From Gerris lacustris (Eukaryota; Arthropoda; Insecta; Hemiptera; Gerridae), in NCBI GenBank assembly GCA_951217055.1, contig OX578282.1, forward strand, positions 26,069,657 to 26,133,656: DNA of 64,000 bases, given 5' to 3'. Positions 44,740 to 56,431 of the stretch are shown here, one piece after another; position 1 is the first letter of the stretch, and each line of letters starts with the position of its first letter. The position numbers and the translations under genes are program-made. The notes under the pieces were generated by a model. It was not told the origin of the DNA and did not search any database. It saw nothing but the letters and a program-made list of their open reading frames with translations.

Positions 44740-45375
44740 TATTAAAAATAGACTGCTAATTGGTGTGGCACATAGCTTCCTCGCACCCTATCCACGTACT
44801 GTATTGGTTTTATGCTTTTTTTTCAAGCCATTATTGTCTAATTTGTTTAATTGTTTCCCCGTTTTTTAATCTGTCAAAATTGTTTTAATTTTGCTTCCGA
44901 GCTTACCGAAGGTAACGGAAGCTATGTGATCGTTCTGAAGAACGAAAAAATTTTAGGTCTCCGATTTCAAAAATTCCAAGACAGAAATCCGTTTCAGACA
45001 TCAGGGAACATTTTTGGTTCCGTGTCTGTCTGTCGGTCTGTCGGTCTGTCGGTCTGTCGGTCTGTCGGTCTGTCGGTCTGTCGGTCTGTCGTTCAATATT
45101 TGCGAACCGCCATATCTTAAAAACTACACGTCCAATTTTAATGAAATTTGGTTGGTAGGTCATAATTAGCCCATTGTTGGTCCCATATAAGTTTCAACCT
45201 TCTGCGCTTATTTGTTTGTCATCTACATGCTCACAAACATACATTTATTTACAGCCATATCTTTAAGAGTAATCATCTGATTTTTATGAAATTTTTATGG
45301 TTTGTCGAAAGTAGCCTGCAGATAACACCTGCCTAATTTCAACTTTCTGCGCACTTTAAATCCTGCTAAATTAAT
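44740..45375 (-). mobile_element. Family A copy, well preserved
   Basis: On the plus strand: terminal module (TGGTGTGGCACATAGCTTCC), GCCATTATTGTCTAATTTG, and GCTTCCGAGCTTACCGAAGG. Then GAAATCCGTTTCAGACATCA, an expanded GTCTGTCG array (45024-45090), ACTACACGTCCAATTTTAAT, the CAACCTTCTGCGC segment, and a reduced right end near 45370. The frames on both strands across the array are artefacts. Confidence 0.75.
45024..45090. repeat. (GTCTGTCG)n minisatellite within family A
   Basis: About eight tandem copies of an 8-bp unit expand the short GACAGACA run present at this position in other family A copies. Confidence 0.9.
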
Positions 45376-45377
45376 AT

Positions 45378-46500
45378 GTCTTATATTATAAAGCCGCATG
45401 GCTAACTGACTTACTGACTGACATTAATGTTTACCCACTTCCAGAAGAGCTAGAGACTTGTGGTTTGCGCCATTCGACGCGCAACGTCCATGTTGTGCAC
45501 CAAAATAATTATACAAAGTTCACTTTTCCCCCTCCTTCCCCCCTTAAAAAAATAAAAATGGGTGACTTGATTTTTAAGCTGGTTTGGGGGCTTATTGCGG
45601 CTAAACGGTAAGTCGTATTAGAAAATGGATAGCACAAGTACTGACTGATTTTAAAAGATCCACAACTTTTGTCCTATGAGTTTTTGTCGTATCATCATCG
45701 GTTGTACCATAGATGGTGATAATTTTGTTATTTTTTGGTTTTATTTTTTTCCATTTTTGTCTTTCAATGGCCATAGTTTCTATAATAGTTAGCCGATTTT
45801 ATTTCTGATTGCTGCGATTGAATCTCACACTAATGTTCTTTAAATTGATTATATTTTATTTCATTAGTTCATCCTACTTGCTGAGAACATGAGAGTAAAC
45901 TTTTTTCCCGTGCGCCGTGTCACGTGACCACTTTTTTTTGTTTTTAATATTGTGTCGCATATCATTTTAAAGGCCTTGATATGTACATTAAAGCTATTTT
46001 ATTTGTTTGTTTTTTAAAAATTTTGTACATATACTTTTGTACCGATTTATAATTTTGTTGTAGGTTAAAGGGTTAAAATACTTTTTTGATATTAGGTTTT
46101 TTATTTATATGCATTTATTAGTTAAATGAATGCCCTTTTGTATTGTTTGTTTTTTAAAAATATAACTTTGGTAACTCAGAGTACAGGGGTACAAATGTTA
46201 AAGTTAATCTTTTATAATATGATGTATATCGTTGAAAAGGTCTTGCATAGAAAATTAATTTTTGTTATATTCTATTTTGTGTTATTTTTAGTTTTGAGGG
46301 GGTAAATTTAAAAAAACTGTTTATACAGCGGTTTCTACGATTTGGTTTCAGTTTTATATTTGTTTATTAAATTAATTATATTATGTGCGCAAACTTTTGG
46401 TGCTTGTTGGAGGCTTTGTTTCTCCAACAAATGTTTAAATTTCTTCAACTTTATTAAATATTTACTGGAACAGTGATGCGCCGTTCCAACTTTTTGATTT
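45378..46500 (+). mobile_element. Family G element with reversed C-like module
   Basis: It begins ATAAAGCCGCATGGCTAACT followed by GACTTACTGACTGACAT. It includes GACTTGTGGTTTGCGCC, a pyrimidine-rich TTTCCCCCTCCTTCCCCCC, and long T-rich sequence. Near 46170-46330 GTACAGGGGTACAAATGTTA, GATGTATATCGTTGAAAAGG and a GAGGGGGTAAA block are the reverse complement of the family C unit. A 9-bp hairpin lies at 46404-46430. The boundaries are approximate. Confidence 0.45.
46404..46430. other. Hairpin near the end of family G
   Basis: TTGTTGGAG, loop GCTTTGTTT, CTCCAACAA. Perfect 9-bp stem. A Helitron-type 3-prime hairpin is possible, but no CTRR end follows at the expected distance. Confidence 0.45.
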
Positions 46501-46534
46501 CTATTATCGAGGTATTTTTCTTAATTTGGTCATT

Positions 46535-47390
46535 TATTTGCGAGGAAGCTATGTGCCACATTAATTGGCAGAGTATTTTACTAGAATTAAAGTATCAATT
46601 TAGTAAAAGTTAAAGAGCGCAGACGGTCCAAATTAATTTGGATATCTGCGGGTTACTTTCGATAAACTGTAAAAGTTTCATAGAAATCAGATAAGTACTT
46701 TTGAAGCTACAGGTGTAAATAGATGTATGTTTGTGCGCATGTGGAAGAGAAACAAATAAGCGCAGAAGATTGAAACTTATAAGGGACCAACAATAGGCTG
46801 ATTATGACCTACAATCTAAATTTCATTAAAATCGGAAGTGTAGTTTTTAAGATATGTTGGTTCGCAAAAATCGAACGATAGACCGACAGACAGACACGGA
46901 ACCAAAAATGTTCCCTGATGTCTGAAACGGATTTCAGTCTTGGAATTTTTGAAATCGGAGACCTAAAATATTTTCGTTCTTCGAAACGATCACTTAGCTT
47001 CCGTTACCTTCGGTAAGCTCGGAAGCAAAAATAAATAAGCAATGGGGCGCAGAAGGTTGAAATTAAAATAGGACCAACAATGGGCTAATTTTGTATTACC
47101 ATCCAAATTCATTAAAATCGGACGTGTAGTTTTCAAGATATGGTGGTTCGCAAAAATGGAGAAGGATAGACAGACAGACACGAGGCTAGAAATGTTCTCT
47201 GACGCCTCGGATCGTAGACCTAAAAAAAATTCGTCCTTAAAAATAATACCCTTTATAGGCTCGGAAGCAAGAAGAGGGAAAACATTAATTAAATTAGACA
47301 ATAATGGGTCTTAAAAGCAAAATATCTTTTAAGTACGCGATTGGAAGCTATGGCCCACACTAATTGGCAGACTATTTTTACACATTAATT
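46535..47390 (+). mobile_element. Family A tandem pair
   Basis: Two core units in the same orientation. The first ends at TTACCTTCGGTAAGCTCGGA (about 47010-47030). The second starts GCAATGGGGCGCAGAAGG and ends near GGCTCGGAAGCAAGAAG (47270). Same-orientation terminal modules sit at both edges (GGAAGCTATGTGCCACATTA at 46545 and GGAAGCTATGGCCCACACTA at 47345). This gives the clearest picture of the family layout. Confidence 0.75.
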
Positions 47391-48345
47391 TAATCTAACA
47401 TTTAATTCTTCATTAAACAAGAAAGCATCTAAAATAATAATTGGTTTTTCTTCGATGAGTTTAAATTATATTTATTAATTAAAGAATAGTGTTTTTCTTC
47501 ACTTTTACTCAAATAAACGATTACAAAATTTACAACTTTTGTAATAGCAATCCAAACTAAATGAAAAAATCTATTATGTTTTATATTTGGAATTTCTATA
47601 TTTAGAATTTATTTATTAACTTAGGAAGGCAAATTCAATTTATTGTTTAATATCTTAACAATAAAATTATCAACTAAAGGAAGAAAGAAATAATACTATT
47701 ACTAATATCTAAAAAAAAAAATCAATTAAACAACATTCAAGTAGCTTAAGTGATGGAAAGCAGCTGAGTACTCGGATGATGTGATAAGTACAATGAGTGC
47801 TCGGCCAGTAGCATGCGTGGATATACACGGGTTCCATTTTCTCGGCCGAGCACTTAGGCGAATGTCTTAGCCCATCAGTCGAGCAGGTTAAAATGCAACC
47901 TTAGGGGACAAACCAAAACCTTGATATGCTTTAAAAAAAACAGTTAAATGGATAAATATAGTAGTGCATCCTGTGCTTAACCTGAAACGAGGTAGTCGGA
48001 GTTTTATTTAATTTCAGATATAGCCTAATTTAGTAAAAAAGTTGTCAAACAGACAATGTTCCACGCACGCTAATTTAAAAAAGAAACAAACTATCTTTTT
48101 ATCTTTCAATATTCGAAAACCCCCCCAAAAAAGCTAACCGTAAACTGAATAATAACGGTAATAATGAATAGGTTTGACTCATTGGTTTATGAAGAAAGTA
48201 CCAAAAAAAGTTATGTTTAATACCACCTGTGGTAAAATGAAGAAAGAAACACATTCACATGCCATCAGCTTTGCCTGAAAAGAAGAAGCCATCTTCTTCT
48301 TATAAAGAGGAATTGTGTGAAAGAATTGTGAATGTCCTTGTATTC
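47391..48345. other. Unassigned AT-rich sequence with an inverted repeat
   Basis: AGTGCTCGGCC (about 47796) and GGCCGAGCACT (about 47843) form an 11-bp inverted repeat around a spacer of about 36 bp. The related words GAGTACTCGGATG and CAGTCGAGCAGG lie nearby. No gene is seen. Confidence 0.4.
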
Positions 48346-48640
48346 GTCGCCTACTGTTCGTGACCAGATGACAATTGTAGGTGACAAAAGGGGTGTGCTT
48401 CAAGGTAGCCTTCCTGGTCCCATTCTTTTATTGGTCTTCTTGTTTTGTTTTCTTCTTTAAGAAGGCTGATGGATTCAGTTATTTCTCTTGGTTCTTCGGA
48501 TGTTTCTGTTTTTCCTTCCGACCGTTAGAGCACGTGCTAACTGAATTAGATACAGAGAAGGACCTCTGCAGGATTCCGTTACAGGTGTAGACAGATGTAA
48601 CTAAGATGTGGGTGTTATAAAAAGGACAATCATATCTTTG
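48345..48640 (+). pseudogene. Decayed LINE reverse-transcriptase fragment
   Basis: The frame through 48379-48430 reads GDKRGVLQGSLPGPILL, a good match to the GVPQGS-x-LGP-LF block of non-LTR reverse transcriptases. The upstream part of the same frame reads SSPTVRDQMTIV. After a stop, a possible remnant LDTEKDLCRIPLQV resembles the segment after the catalytic box in these enzymes. The ADD box itself is not recognisable. Stops and frameshifts make it inactive. Confidence 0.5.
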
Positions 48641-49690
48641 GGACCCCCAGCGAACTAAAGTGACATCTTTCAAATTATATTTAATATCTTTTTTCTCACC
48701 TTGCTTTAAAGGTGGAAATCAGATGACGACCTACTGACTCATTCTTGAAACAGACATTATAACATTGCTATCCTATTGAGAAATGAATAGAAAAAATTAT
48801 AGCTTTTCAAAGTGCCATACTCAATTATCAAGGAAGGGGGAAAATGCAGAGGGATTCTACTTCATCTAAACCATGACTAATGATAAACTAATAAACTATA
48901 AATTGACCTATTGCAAGCATTTCAAACATATTGTTAAGGCAAACCCAAAACATACATTTTTAATAGTCCAAAGAATCACAACATAAAATCACAAAGAAGA
49001 GCGAAAATTTAACAATGCGTTAGTTAGAACAGGTTTTTAGAACAATAAGTAAACGAGTAATACATTATAAGAGCTTGATCAATATATAAAGAGAACCTAC
49101 TCATAAATAAAACGTGAAGAAGCAGATGAACGTGGTAATTATAACTGACAGTAAGAATATGATCATAATTCAAACTGGATGTGATAGTGTATAAACAGTT
49201 AACATGAAATCACGAACTATAAGGTAAATTTGATAAGCGTACATTTCTAATCTCAACACCTAGGTAAGCAAACCTAACTTGGTCCTAATAATCCTGCTAT
49301 TAAAATTCTAATTTTTATCATTGTTAGACAAGTAAAAACAAATTACAACAATTAAACTGCAATGATCAAGACCGATGAGAGAAAAAAACTACAACGTTAC
49401 AATAAATGTACTTACAAATGAAACATTTTAGGGTACATTTGATGCGGGATAGAAGAAACGTCCATTAAACTGAAACAACACCTTCTTCTGTGCATTATAT
49501 CCGCAATGAAAATCATCAGGCGAAGTCTTCCTAAGGCGTTTTTTCTAAATAGAGAAGACACAACATCAAAAAGAACCAAGAAGTTCATCTCATGAGCGCA
49601 TTCCTCAAAAGGGATGCGCACTTCTTCCTTGGAAGAAGTAGCGAATTAAGTCACGTCACGATGCTATAAAGGCTTCATAATACAACCGCA
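48641..49690. other. Unassigned sequence
   Basis: The frame at 49412-49621 (minus strand) has no recognised motif. Nothing else is seen. Confidence 0.3.
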
Positions 49691-49915
49691 TTAGCAAACC
49701 TCACTTAAAAACAGTACAGGCGCCTTATGAACAGGTGTACCATGCTTCTCTTAAAATGGGCTCCCCTGCAGAGCAAAAATGAGCTCCATTATAGGGAAAT
49801 CATCCCCATTAGAGTTAAAATGCATAATAACGTAGCCGCTACAGCCCAGGTTTGAACCTGCATCCTAAGCATTAGATACCTAATCCACAACTATATATGC
49901 ACTTAACAAAGACCA
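49690..49915 (-). mobile_element. Possible tRNA-derived SINE
   Basis: On the minus strand the segment GTGGATTAGGTATCTAATGC, then TTAGGATGCAGGTTCAAACC, then TGGGCTGTAGC resembles a tRNA. TCTAATGCTTAGGA can form an anticodon-like stem, and GGTTCAAACC is a consensus box B. The acceptor ends do not pair well, so it is not a functional tRNA gene. The body extends on the minus strand towards 49690 and includes AGGCGCCTGTACTG. Only one copy is present, so the element is not delimited. Confidence 0.45.
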
Positions 49916-49966
49916 ATGTATTAGGCACCACGTAGTCGTCTCTTAGTGATCCACCAAGTAATTTAA

Positions 49967-50148
<182 letters not shown>

Positions 50149-50151
<3 letters not shown>

Positions 50152-50660
50152 CAAAAAATTATACATAATTTATCCAAAATTATTCAAAGAAAATAAATGA
50201 TTTATTAAAACTCCTTTTTGTTTACTTAACATGTGCATCTAATTAAATGAAAATATATTAATAAGATAAAGTTAATGAAACATTAAAAAAATATTATGAT
50301 CACACAGATTTAAGTGAAGAACACGAATCACTAAGAATTTGAACGGTACAATTAACGTATGAGTTTTAAAACGTTTTCTTTTAAACAAAGTTATGAGAAT
50401 TTATAGTAATTAAATCACTTATTCTCAATTGTTGAAAAAATATTTTTGTGTTTTTGCGAAGAATTCCATCTCATTTAAAATTAACTGTTTTGAAGTTGTT
50501 AATAATTGCATATAAGCGTAATTTTTTTCTACACATTTCATTTCTTTTTTGATATTCCGTTATAATCTGTTCGCACATTTTTGTGGAAGAAGGATTACCT
50601 TGTAAACAAAATGGAAAACTGCTAATATATAAAGTCATCTACATAATATAAACTGAATAT
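50149..50660. other. Unassigned AT-rich spacer between TA arrays
   Basis: Nothing recognised. Confidence 0.4.
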
Positions 50661-50661
50661 T

Positions 50662-51254
<593 letters not shown>

Positions 51255-51255
51255 A

Positions 51256-52096
51256 AAAAATCGGGTACGGGGTACCTCAGAACTTTTCCTCACTTCAGAG
51301 GCCACTAAAGTGGCCTCTCCTGCTGCTTCGCAGCAGGAGGACTCAGCATTGGACGTGGTCAGTACTTGGATGGGTGACCGTTCTGAACTAACGGATTTAT
51401 TATCATTCTTAAAGAAAACCCTTATTTTTAATACCTATATTTTATTTAATTATTTGAAGTTGGCGGTATTTTGGCAGATGTAAACAAACTTTGACGTCAG
51501 CAAAATTATCGCACTAATAAATAATTATATTTGCTTATAACTTTTGAACTAATTAATGGAATTTCATCGGTTTTTTATATTTGCTCCTTAATTTTTTCCG
51601 GTTCCAACGATATGCTATATGTCAAAAACCTATTTATACTTTCAGTATTATTAACCGTCAAAGTTTAAAAATTCAAAAATTGATAACTTCAAAATGGCGG
51701 CCAAAATCAAAATGAAATTTAGTGGGCTTGTTTGTCATACAGAGAGGTACATTCGAGCCAAATTTCAACTCGATCAGGACCATTTTCGATTTTTTAAAAT
51801 TTTAAAAATCGCAAACTTTAAATTAAGCAAACTGGGTTCAAGATGGCAGTGATTTTCCGGGCGGCACAACTACAGGTTAGGACTGATTTTTCTGCCAAGT
51901 TTCAACTGTATAGGTTAAATACCTTGGGCGCTACGATGATAACACTCATACACACACACACATACATACGTCATGCTGAAAACCACTCAGGAGGTCTTAA
52001 AAACACCTAAAACGGATAATTCCGTTGAAATCTCGAAAAAAAATTGTTTGGTGAAAACAATACTTTTCCTACTATTAGTAATGAGGAAAAGTAAAA
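51256..52096 (+). mobile_element. Family D 5S-headed SINE, copy 2, uninterrupted
   Basis: About 840 bp from AAAATCGGGTACGGGGTACC to the hairpin ACTTTTCCT / AGGAAAAGT (52062-52070 and 52084-52092) and an A-rich tail. The 5S-like region is near the 5-prime end. The body includes a motif shared with family F (AAAATGGCGGC) and a short (CA)n where other families carry GACA repeats. No protein is encoded. It supplies the empty site that defines the TTA insertion in copy 1. Confidence 0.75.
51341..51390 (+). promoter_or_regulatory. 5S rRNA-like internal promoter in family D copy 2
   Basis: CTCAGCATTGGACGTGGTC and AGTACTTGGATGGGTGACCG keep the 5S box C consensus better than copy 1, including GGTGACCG. 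This is consistent with polymerase III transcription of an active ancestor. Confidence 0.72.
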
Positions 52097-52419
52097 ATAC
52101 TAAAAAATAAAAGTTCTCAAAACCTTAGTGGGAAGAAGATTAAGCTTACATAGTTAAGTTAAAGACCAATAGAACATCATAGTGACTGTTTATTAACAAG
52201 TAAGTGACTGTTTATAAATAAGGCTTTAACGAAAATAAAATAATATAAATAAAGTAACTAACTATTATAATTATTAATTTTCCTTTACTTCATCATTAAT
52301 TTAATATATAAGATGGACTTGTATATATTTGTATTTTTGGGCTACAGATTAAAATTGGGAAACAGAATAAATTTTCGTCACGCAAAAAACAACTTGAAAA
52401 ATGTGGTGTTTTTATATAT

Positions 52420-52422
<3 letters not shown>

Positions 52423-52499
<77 letters not shown>
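52423..52499. repeat. (TA)n array
   Basis: 77 bp of pure TA. Confidence 0.95.
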
Positions 52500-52502
<3 letters not shown>

Positions 52503-53265
52503 TCAGGAAGTTAGGATATAACAAGTGGTAGCTTAGTTTTCCCTTCTTAGTGCTATATTTCGCCACCAGGAACGAACACAAAGTCACAGGAGAGTTATTG
52601 TAACGCTTTGACGCGGCGGGTAGAAGTATATGCCTGGCAATGAGTGACATTGCCGCGGCTCGGCGGGAGATTCTCTGACGCTGCTATATTCGCACTAAGC
52701 CTAACTAATTTTATTTGATTACTTACTTAATATTTCATAATATAGTAATGTGGTCAGTGATCATTCTATCAAGCGATAAGACGTGAGGATTCTATGATCA
52801 ACCCTAATTGAAAACTTTATTTTTAAATTGACTAATTTTATTATTAATAAATGGTTTTTGATTTGATTTGTTCCAGGTAAGAGCACAATTCCTTTAAACA
52901 AAATTGTCTACAAAGAAAAGTGGTAAGAATATAATATATAAATTAAAAGTTACCATTTACTGTAGAGTTACAAAGCCTTATCCTCTCATTCTCTAATAAG
53001 TAATAGTGGATTCAATTTATCTGTCATCTTTTACAATTCTCTATAAATTAAGCATCAATGTCACTATATATATATATTGCTATCGTATATATAGTTATAA
53101 ATATTGTATCCTAATATAAAAATCCCGTCAATTACTTGCCAGCAAGTTACTAAAAGGGTTTCTTCGGTTCATAAATACGCATTATTATTAATATTATTAT
53201 TTAATTTAAACTAAAATAATATGTATAAAAAGTTTCACTTTTGAGAATCAAGGTGCGTGCATATA
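52500..53265. other. Unassigned, with a GC-richer block
   Basis: Positions 52550-52690 are less AT-rich (TGACGCGGCGGGTAGAAGTA, CATTGCCGCGGCTCGGCGGG). Two similar words, GTGCTATATTTCGCCAC and CTGCTATATTCGCAC, bracket it about 130 bp apart. Single copy; not identified. Confidence 0.35.
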
Positions 53266-53269
53266 TTAT

Positions 53270-53935
53270 TCTTTAGTATCTTCGGTATGCACTTATTTGG
53301 TTGTTTTAGAGGTAAAATGGCCGCCACTTTGGAAACACGATATGTATTTGTGAACTAAATTTCAATAACTTTAAAATGATACCCAACTTCAAATTTTCAA
53401 AAAATAAAAATTTTGGGGCTCCATAGTTACGGCCCCCTAAAATTTCTAAAAATTTACTTTTTAATATAAACTCCCGGAAATATCATTGGACCACAGAGAT
53501 GTATATTTTTGTATTTTTGTCTTATTTTTAGAATCTGTCCTAATGGGGTAGCGGGGAGGGAGACATTTTTTTGCGTTTTGCTTTAATTTTCTCGGAGGTA
53601 AAATGGTCCCCATTTTGGAACCGCGATATAAATTTGTGATCTACATTTCAATTTACCTTTGAAATGATACCCAACTTAAAAATTACAAAAAAATATAAAA
53701 TATTGCGATCAATTCGCAATTCATCGCTGATCGCTGAAATTTTGAGTGTTTAAGTTCGCAATATTTTTTTGTTTTTGGGCAATAAAGATTGGCTTGTACA
53801 CCAAATTTTAAATCTCTAGCTACAGTAGATCAGGAGATATACTCCAAGATGCGACGGACGGACAGACGAACGACGAACTACCAAAAGCAAAAGGGTTTCT
53901 AGGATGACCTCGAAACCCTAAAAACAAGTAGATGG
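53270..53935 (+). mobile_element. Family F repeat, copy 2
   Basis: Two partially repeated units (ATGGCCGCCACTTTGGAAAC and ATGGTCCCCATTTTGGAAC) are followed by TAAATCTCTAGCTACAGTAG, CTCCAAGATGCGACGGACGG and AGGATGACCTCGAAACCC. It is collinear with the reverse of 25945-26600. No intact frame. Confidence 0.6.
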
Positions 53936-54855
53936 ATATTATTTAATCAAAACCTATAATTTAAATTACCTAGCTTTTTATATGAAATAATGAATATAAA
54001 CTCTAAAGAATTTTAAACATCTTATAATAAAATAATAGAATTTTAAATTTAGCCACTTAACTCAGAAATATAAATTTTAATTCTATCGTTTCATAACGAA
54101 GTTTTCAGTTAAGGACATTTGAAAAGCAACAGAAATAAACAATTAATTCAGTTATTTAATTAAAAGTTTTATTAAAGGTGTCCATTCAAATTAAATTCAA
54201 GAAAAAATAACGACGGTAATCATTACTTAACAAGTTATAATTAAAAAGTGTGTATAATTAAGATTCGAGATAACCCCAGCATGGATTAAAAAAGAACGAA
54301 GGTGATGATTAGGAAGTGAGCACGAAGGAAGAACAAAAATACTCTCCACGCTTAACTTCTAAGCTATACATGCTTACATCCGAAAGTATTATTGACATTT
54401 AAAAAAAAACAACACATAATTAACAAAAAAATCATATTTTAATTCTTAATTAAATAGTTAAACAACATTTGCGCTATTTTGAGTCCACAATCAAAGAAAT
54501 ACACAAGTCTCTCTACAAATAAATGTAAGTGCAGCAAAGCGCTTTAACCTACTAGTAGGTTTTCATCAGTACAAAAGTAGTAGATGTATGTAGACTCGAT
54601 GAGTCAAAAGTATGTATCATCAGTACAGCTTAGGCACTGATGATGCAACTAAAAGTTAGCTGCGAACGTAGTTAGCAACGAAGTTAGACGATTTTATCTT
54701 TATTAATATTGTGAAACTAACTCATAGCGAATAAAACTCGAAGAACAAAATTAACCAATTTATTCCCCAAAAAAATCTTACATAAATAATAACAAAATCT
54801 ATGGTTAGTTTCGACCACTTTATTTAGCTTAACAACAAAATCAGTCTGAATTAAT
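53936..54855. other. Unassigned AT-rich sequence
   Basis: Nothing recognised. Confidence 0.35.
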
Positions 54856-54860
54856 TATAT

Positions 54861-54935
54861 GCTATAGTTTTGCCTATAATTATAGGCTTTAGTTTTGCCT
54901 ATAATTATAGGCTATAGTTTTGCCTATAATTAATC
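54861..54935. repeat. 25-bp tandem repeat, three copies
   Basis: Units start GCTATAGTTTTGCCTATAAT at 54861, 54886 (one change) and 54911. Confidence 0.9.
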
Positions 54936-55160
54936 TATTATAGATTTTTGCCAATAAACTGATTGATTTTGCTCTTTGAATTTTATTTACAAAGTACATT
55001 TTTTATTTTCAGGTGTCACAGTCTCTTGACCAATTATATGTTACAAGTTTGTTGGCTCTTAGCTATGATAATTTTCAACATACTTTGTCCTTTTAGTTTA
55101 CACTAAAACTCGTTTTATAAAAACGTTGAAATTAACACCTTTTTTTATTTGATGGTTCTT

Positions 55161-55391
55161 TTTTAAGTTGATGGATGGCTAGGTGTGGTAATGATATAAA
55201 AAAATAGTTTTTTCTCATTATGAGACGTTTCGACCCTTTTTAAGTGACCCCTTTACCTCTGTGACAACATTATTATAAAATAAATTAACATGATTGAAAA
55301 TGACCTTGAAAAAGGGTCGAAACGTCTCATAATGAGAAAAAACTAATTGTTTATATCATTACCACACCTTAACCATCCATCAACTTAAAAA
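55161..55391. mobile_element. 231-bp foldback MITE
   Basis: Arms of about 86 bp (55161-55246 and 55306-55391). The left arm reads TTTTTAAGTTGATGGATGGC, GTGTGGTAATGATATAAA, and TTTCTCATTATGAGACGTTT followed by CGACCCTTTTT. The right arm is its near-perfect inverse. The spacer is about 60 bp. The innermost GAGACGTTTCGACC word is also found in the arms of the foldback at 37241-37964. No target duplication is clear. Confidence 0.8.
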
Positions 55392-55534
55392 GGAATCACT
55401 AAAACTCGTTTAAAGACATAAGTAGCCAATATAATATATATAAAAAAAAGAAGCTAAAACCAGAGTATTTCAACGATAATTCTGTCCGATAACAAAAAAA
55501 AAACACCGGTAAACCATCTGTAATAAATTTTCTC

Positions 55535-55850
55535 ACGCACGCGTACATAATTACTTGTTCCAATATTTGCCATTTATTAGTAGAACATTTTATCAACATT
55601 CACCATACAAAAAACTTCTCCCTGGCAAGGAATCGAACCTCACCTCTCACCCTTTGCGTTTATAGCTATTTTTCCTCAGAAAACTACTCATATACGGTTA
55701 GATTAGTATATAAATGGACAACATTTTAAAAGTTTTTAATAAAAATCGTCGGAACCGTATTCGAGAAATATGTTTTTTATTCAAAACGTGTAAATCTATC
55801 ATATTCTCAACCACGAATTTTCGTGCGATCACAATACTTTCTCTTTAAAA
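55535..55850 (+). mobile_element. Family B copy with internal deletion
   Basis: It contains the 5-prime part (ACATAATTACTTGTTCC), the antisense tRNA-like segment (TGGCAAGGAATCGAACCTC), AAAATCGTCGGAACCGTATT, and the end block AAAACGTGTAAATCTATC with GATCACAATACTTTCTC. The middle with the GACA run is missing. Confidence 0.65.
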
Positions 55851-56430
55851 TATGGAGAAAAATTATTGCACTATACGTAGTATATATTATATATATGTAC
55901 TATGAATGGAAAGAGAGAAAAAAGGGTAAGTTCTTGCAAGCAAGATATTATTTAATTGTACTACCACTAAATTATAAATCGATAAAAAGGCTTTCCAAGG
56001 TGGAAACTACCTAGATGTTACATTAGAGATTTATTATATACTTAAGATGTCTTTAGTAAACATTAATATTGTAATAGAGATTATTTACGATAATATTATC
56101 AGATTGCAGATTGCACATTTCCTATCATTAATCCCTCTAGATTTTACTAACAACGTGACATATGTAGTAATCACTGATATTGCAATAGGTACAGTTTATT
56201 TGCTTATCTAATATAATATCACTTCACACATTTCTTATTATTAATCCCTCTTGATTTTATGAATGACTAGATCAATATATTAGCAGCTTGATTTTATCAG
56301 ATAAAAAAACTATCTTATTTAACTCAAATATACTAATATAACGTTTATTAAAATAAAAAGAAAAATAATTAATATAAAAATGCCATTTTTCAAAACTGGT
56401 CTTATTTTCAACCTTTATTTTTTTTTTTTT
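55851..56430. other. Unassigned AT-rich sequence
   Basis: ACATTTCCTATCATTAATCC (56115) and ACATTTCTTATTATTAATCC (56227) are an approximate direct repeat. Nothing else is seen. Confidence 0.35.
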
Positions 56431-56431
56431 G

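Noticed and set aside
45024..45090. CRISPR-like regular repeats
   Set aside because: The 8-bp units are contiguous without spacers; it is a minisatellite in a eukaryotic repeat.
44851..45163. Ser-Val-Gly-Leu-Cys-Arg and Asp-Arg-Gln-Thr repeat proteins on both strands
   Set aside because: Caused by the (GTCTGTCG)n array within family A.
54481..54560. Possible hammerhead or tRNA-like fold near GCGCTTTAACCTACTAGTAG
   Set aside because: CCTACTAGTAGG is a short palindrome, but the remaining core elements are absent.
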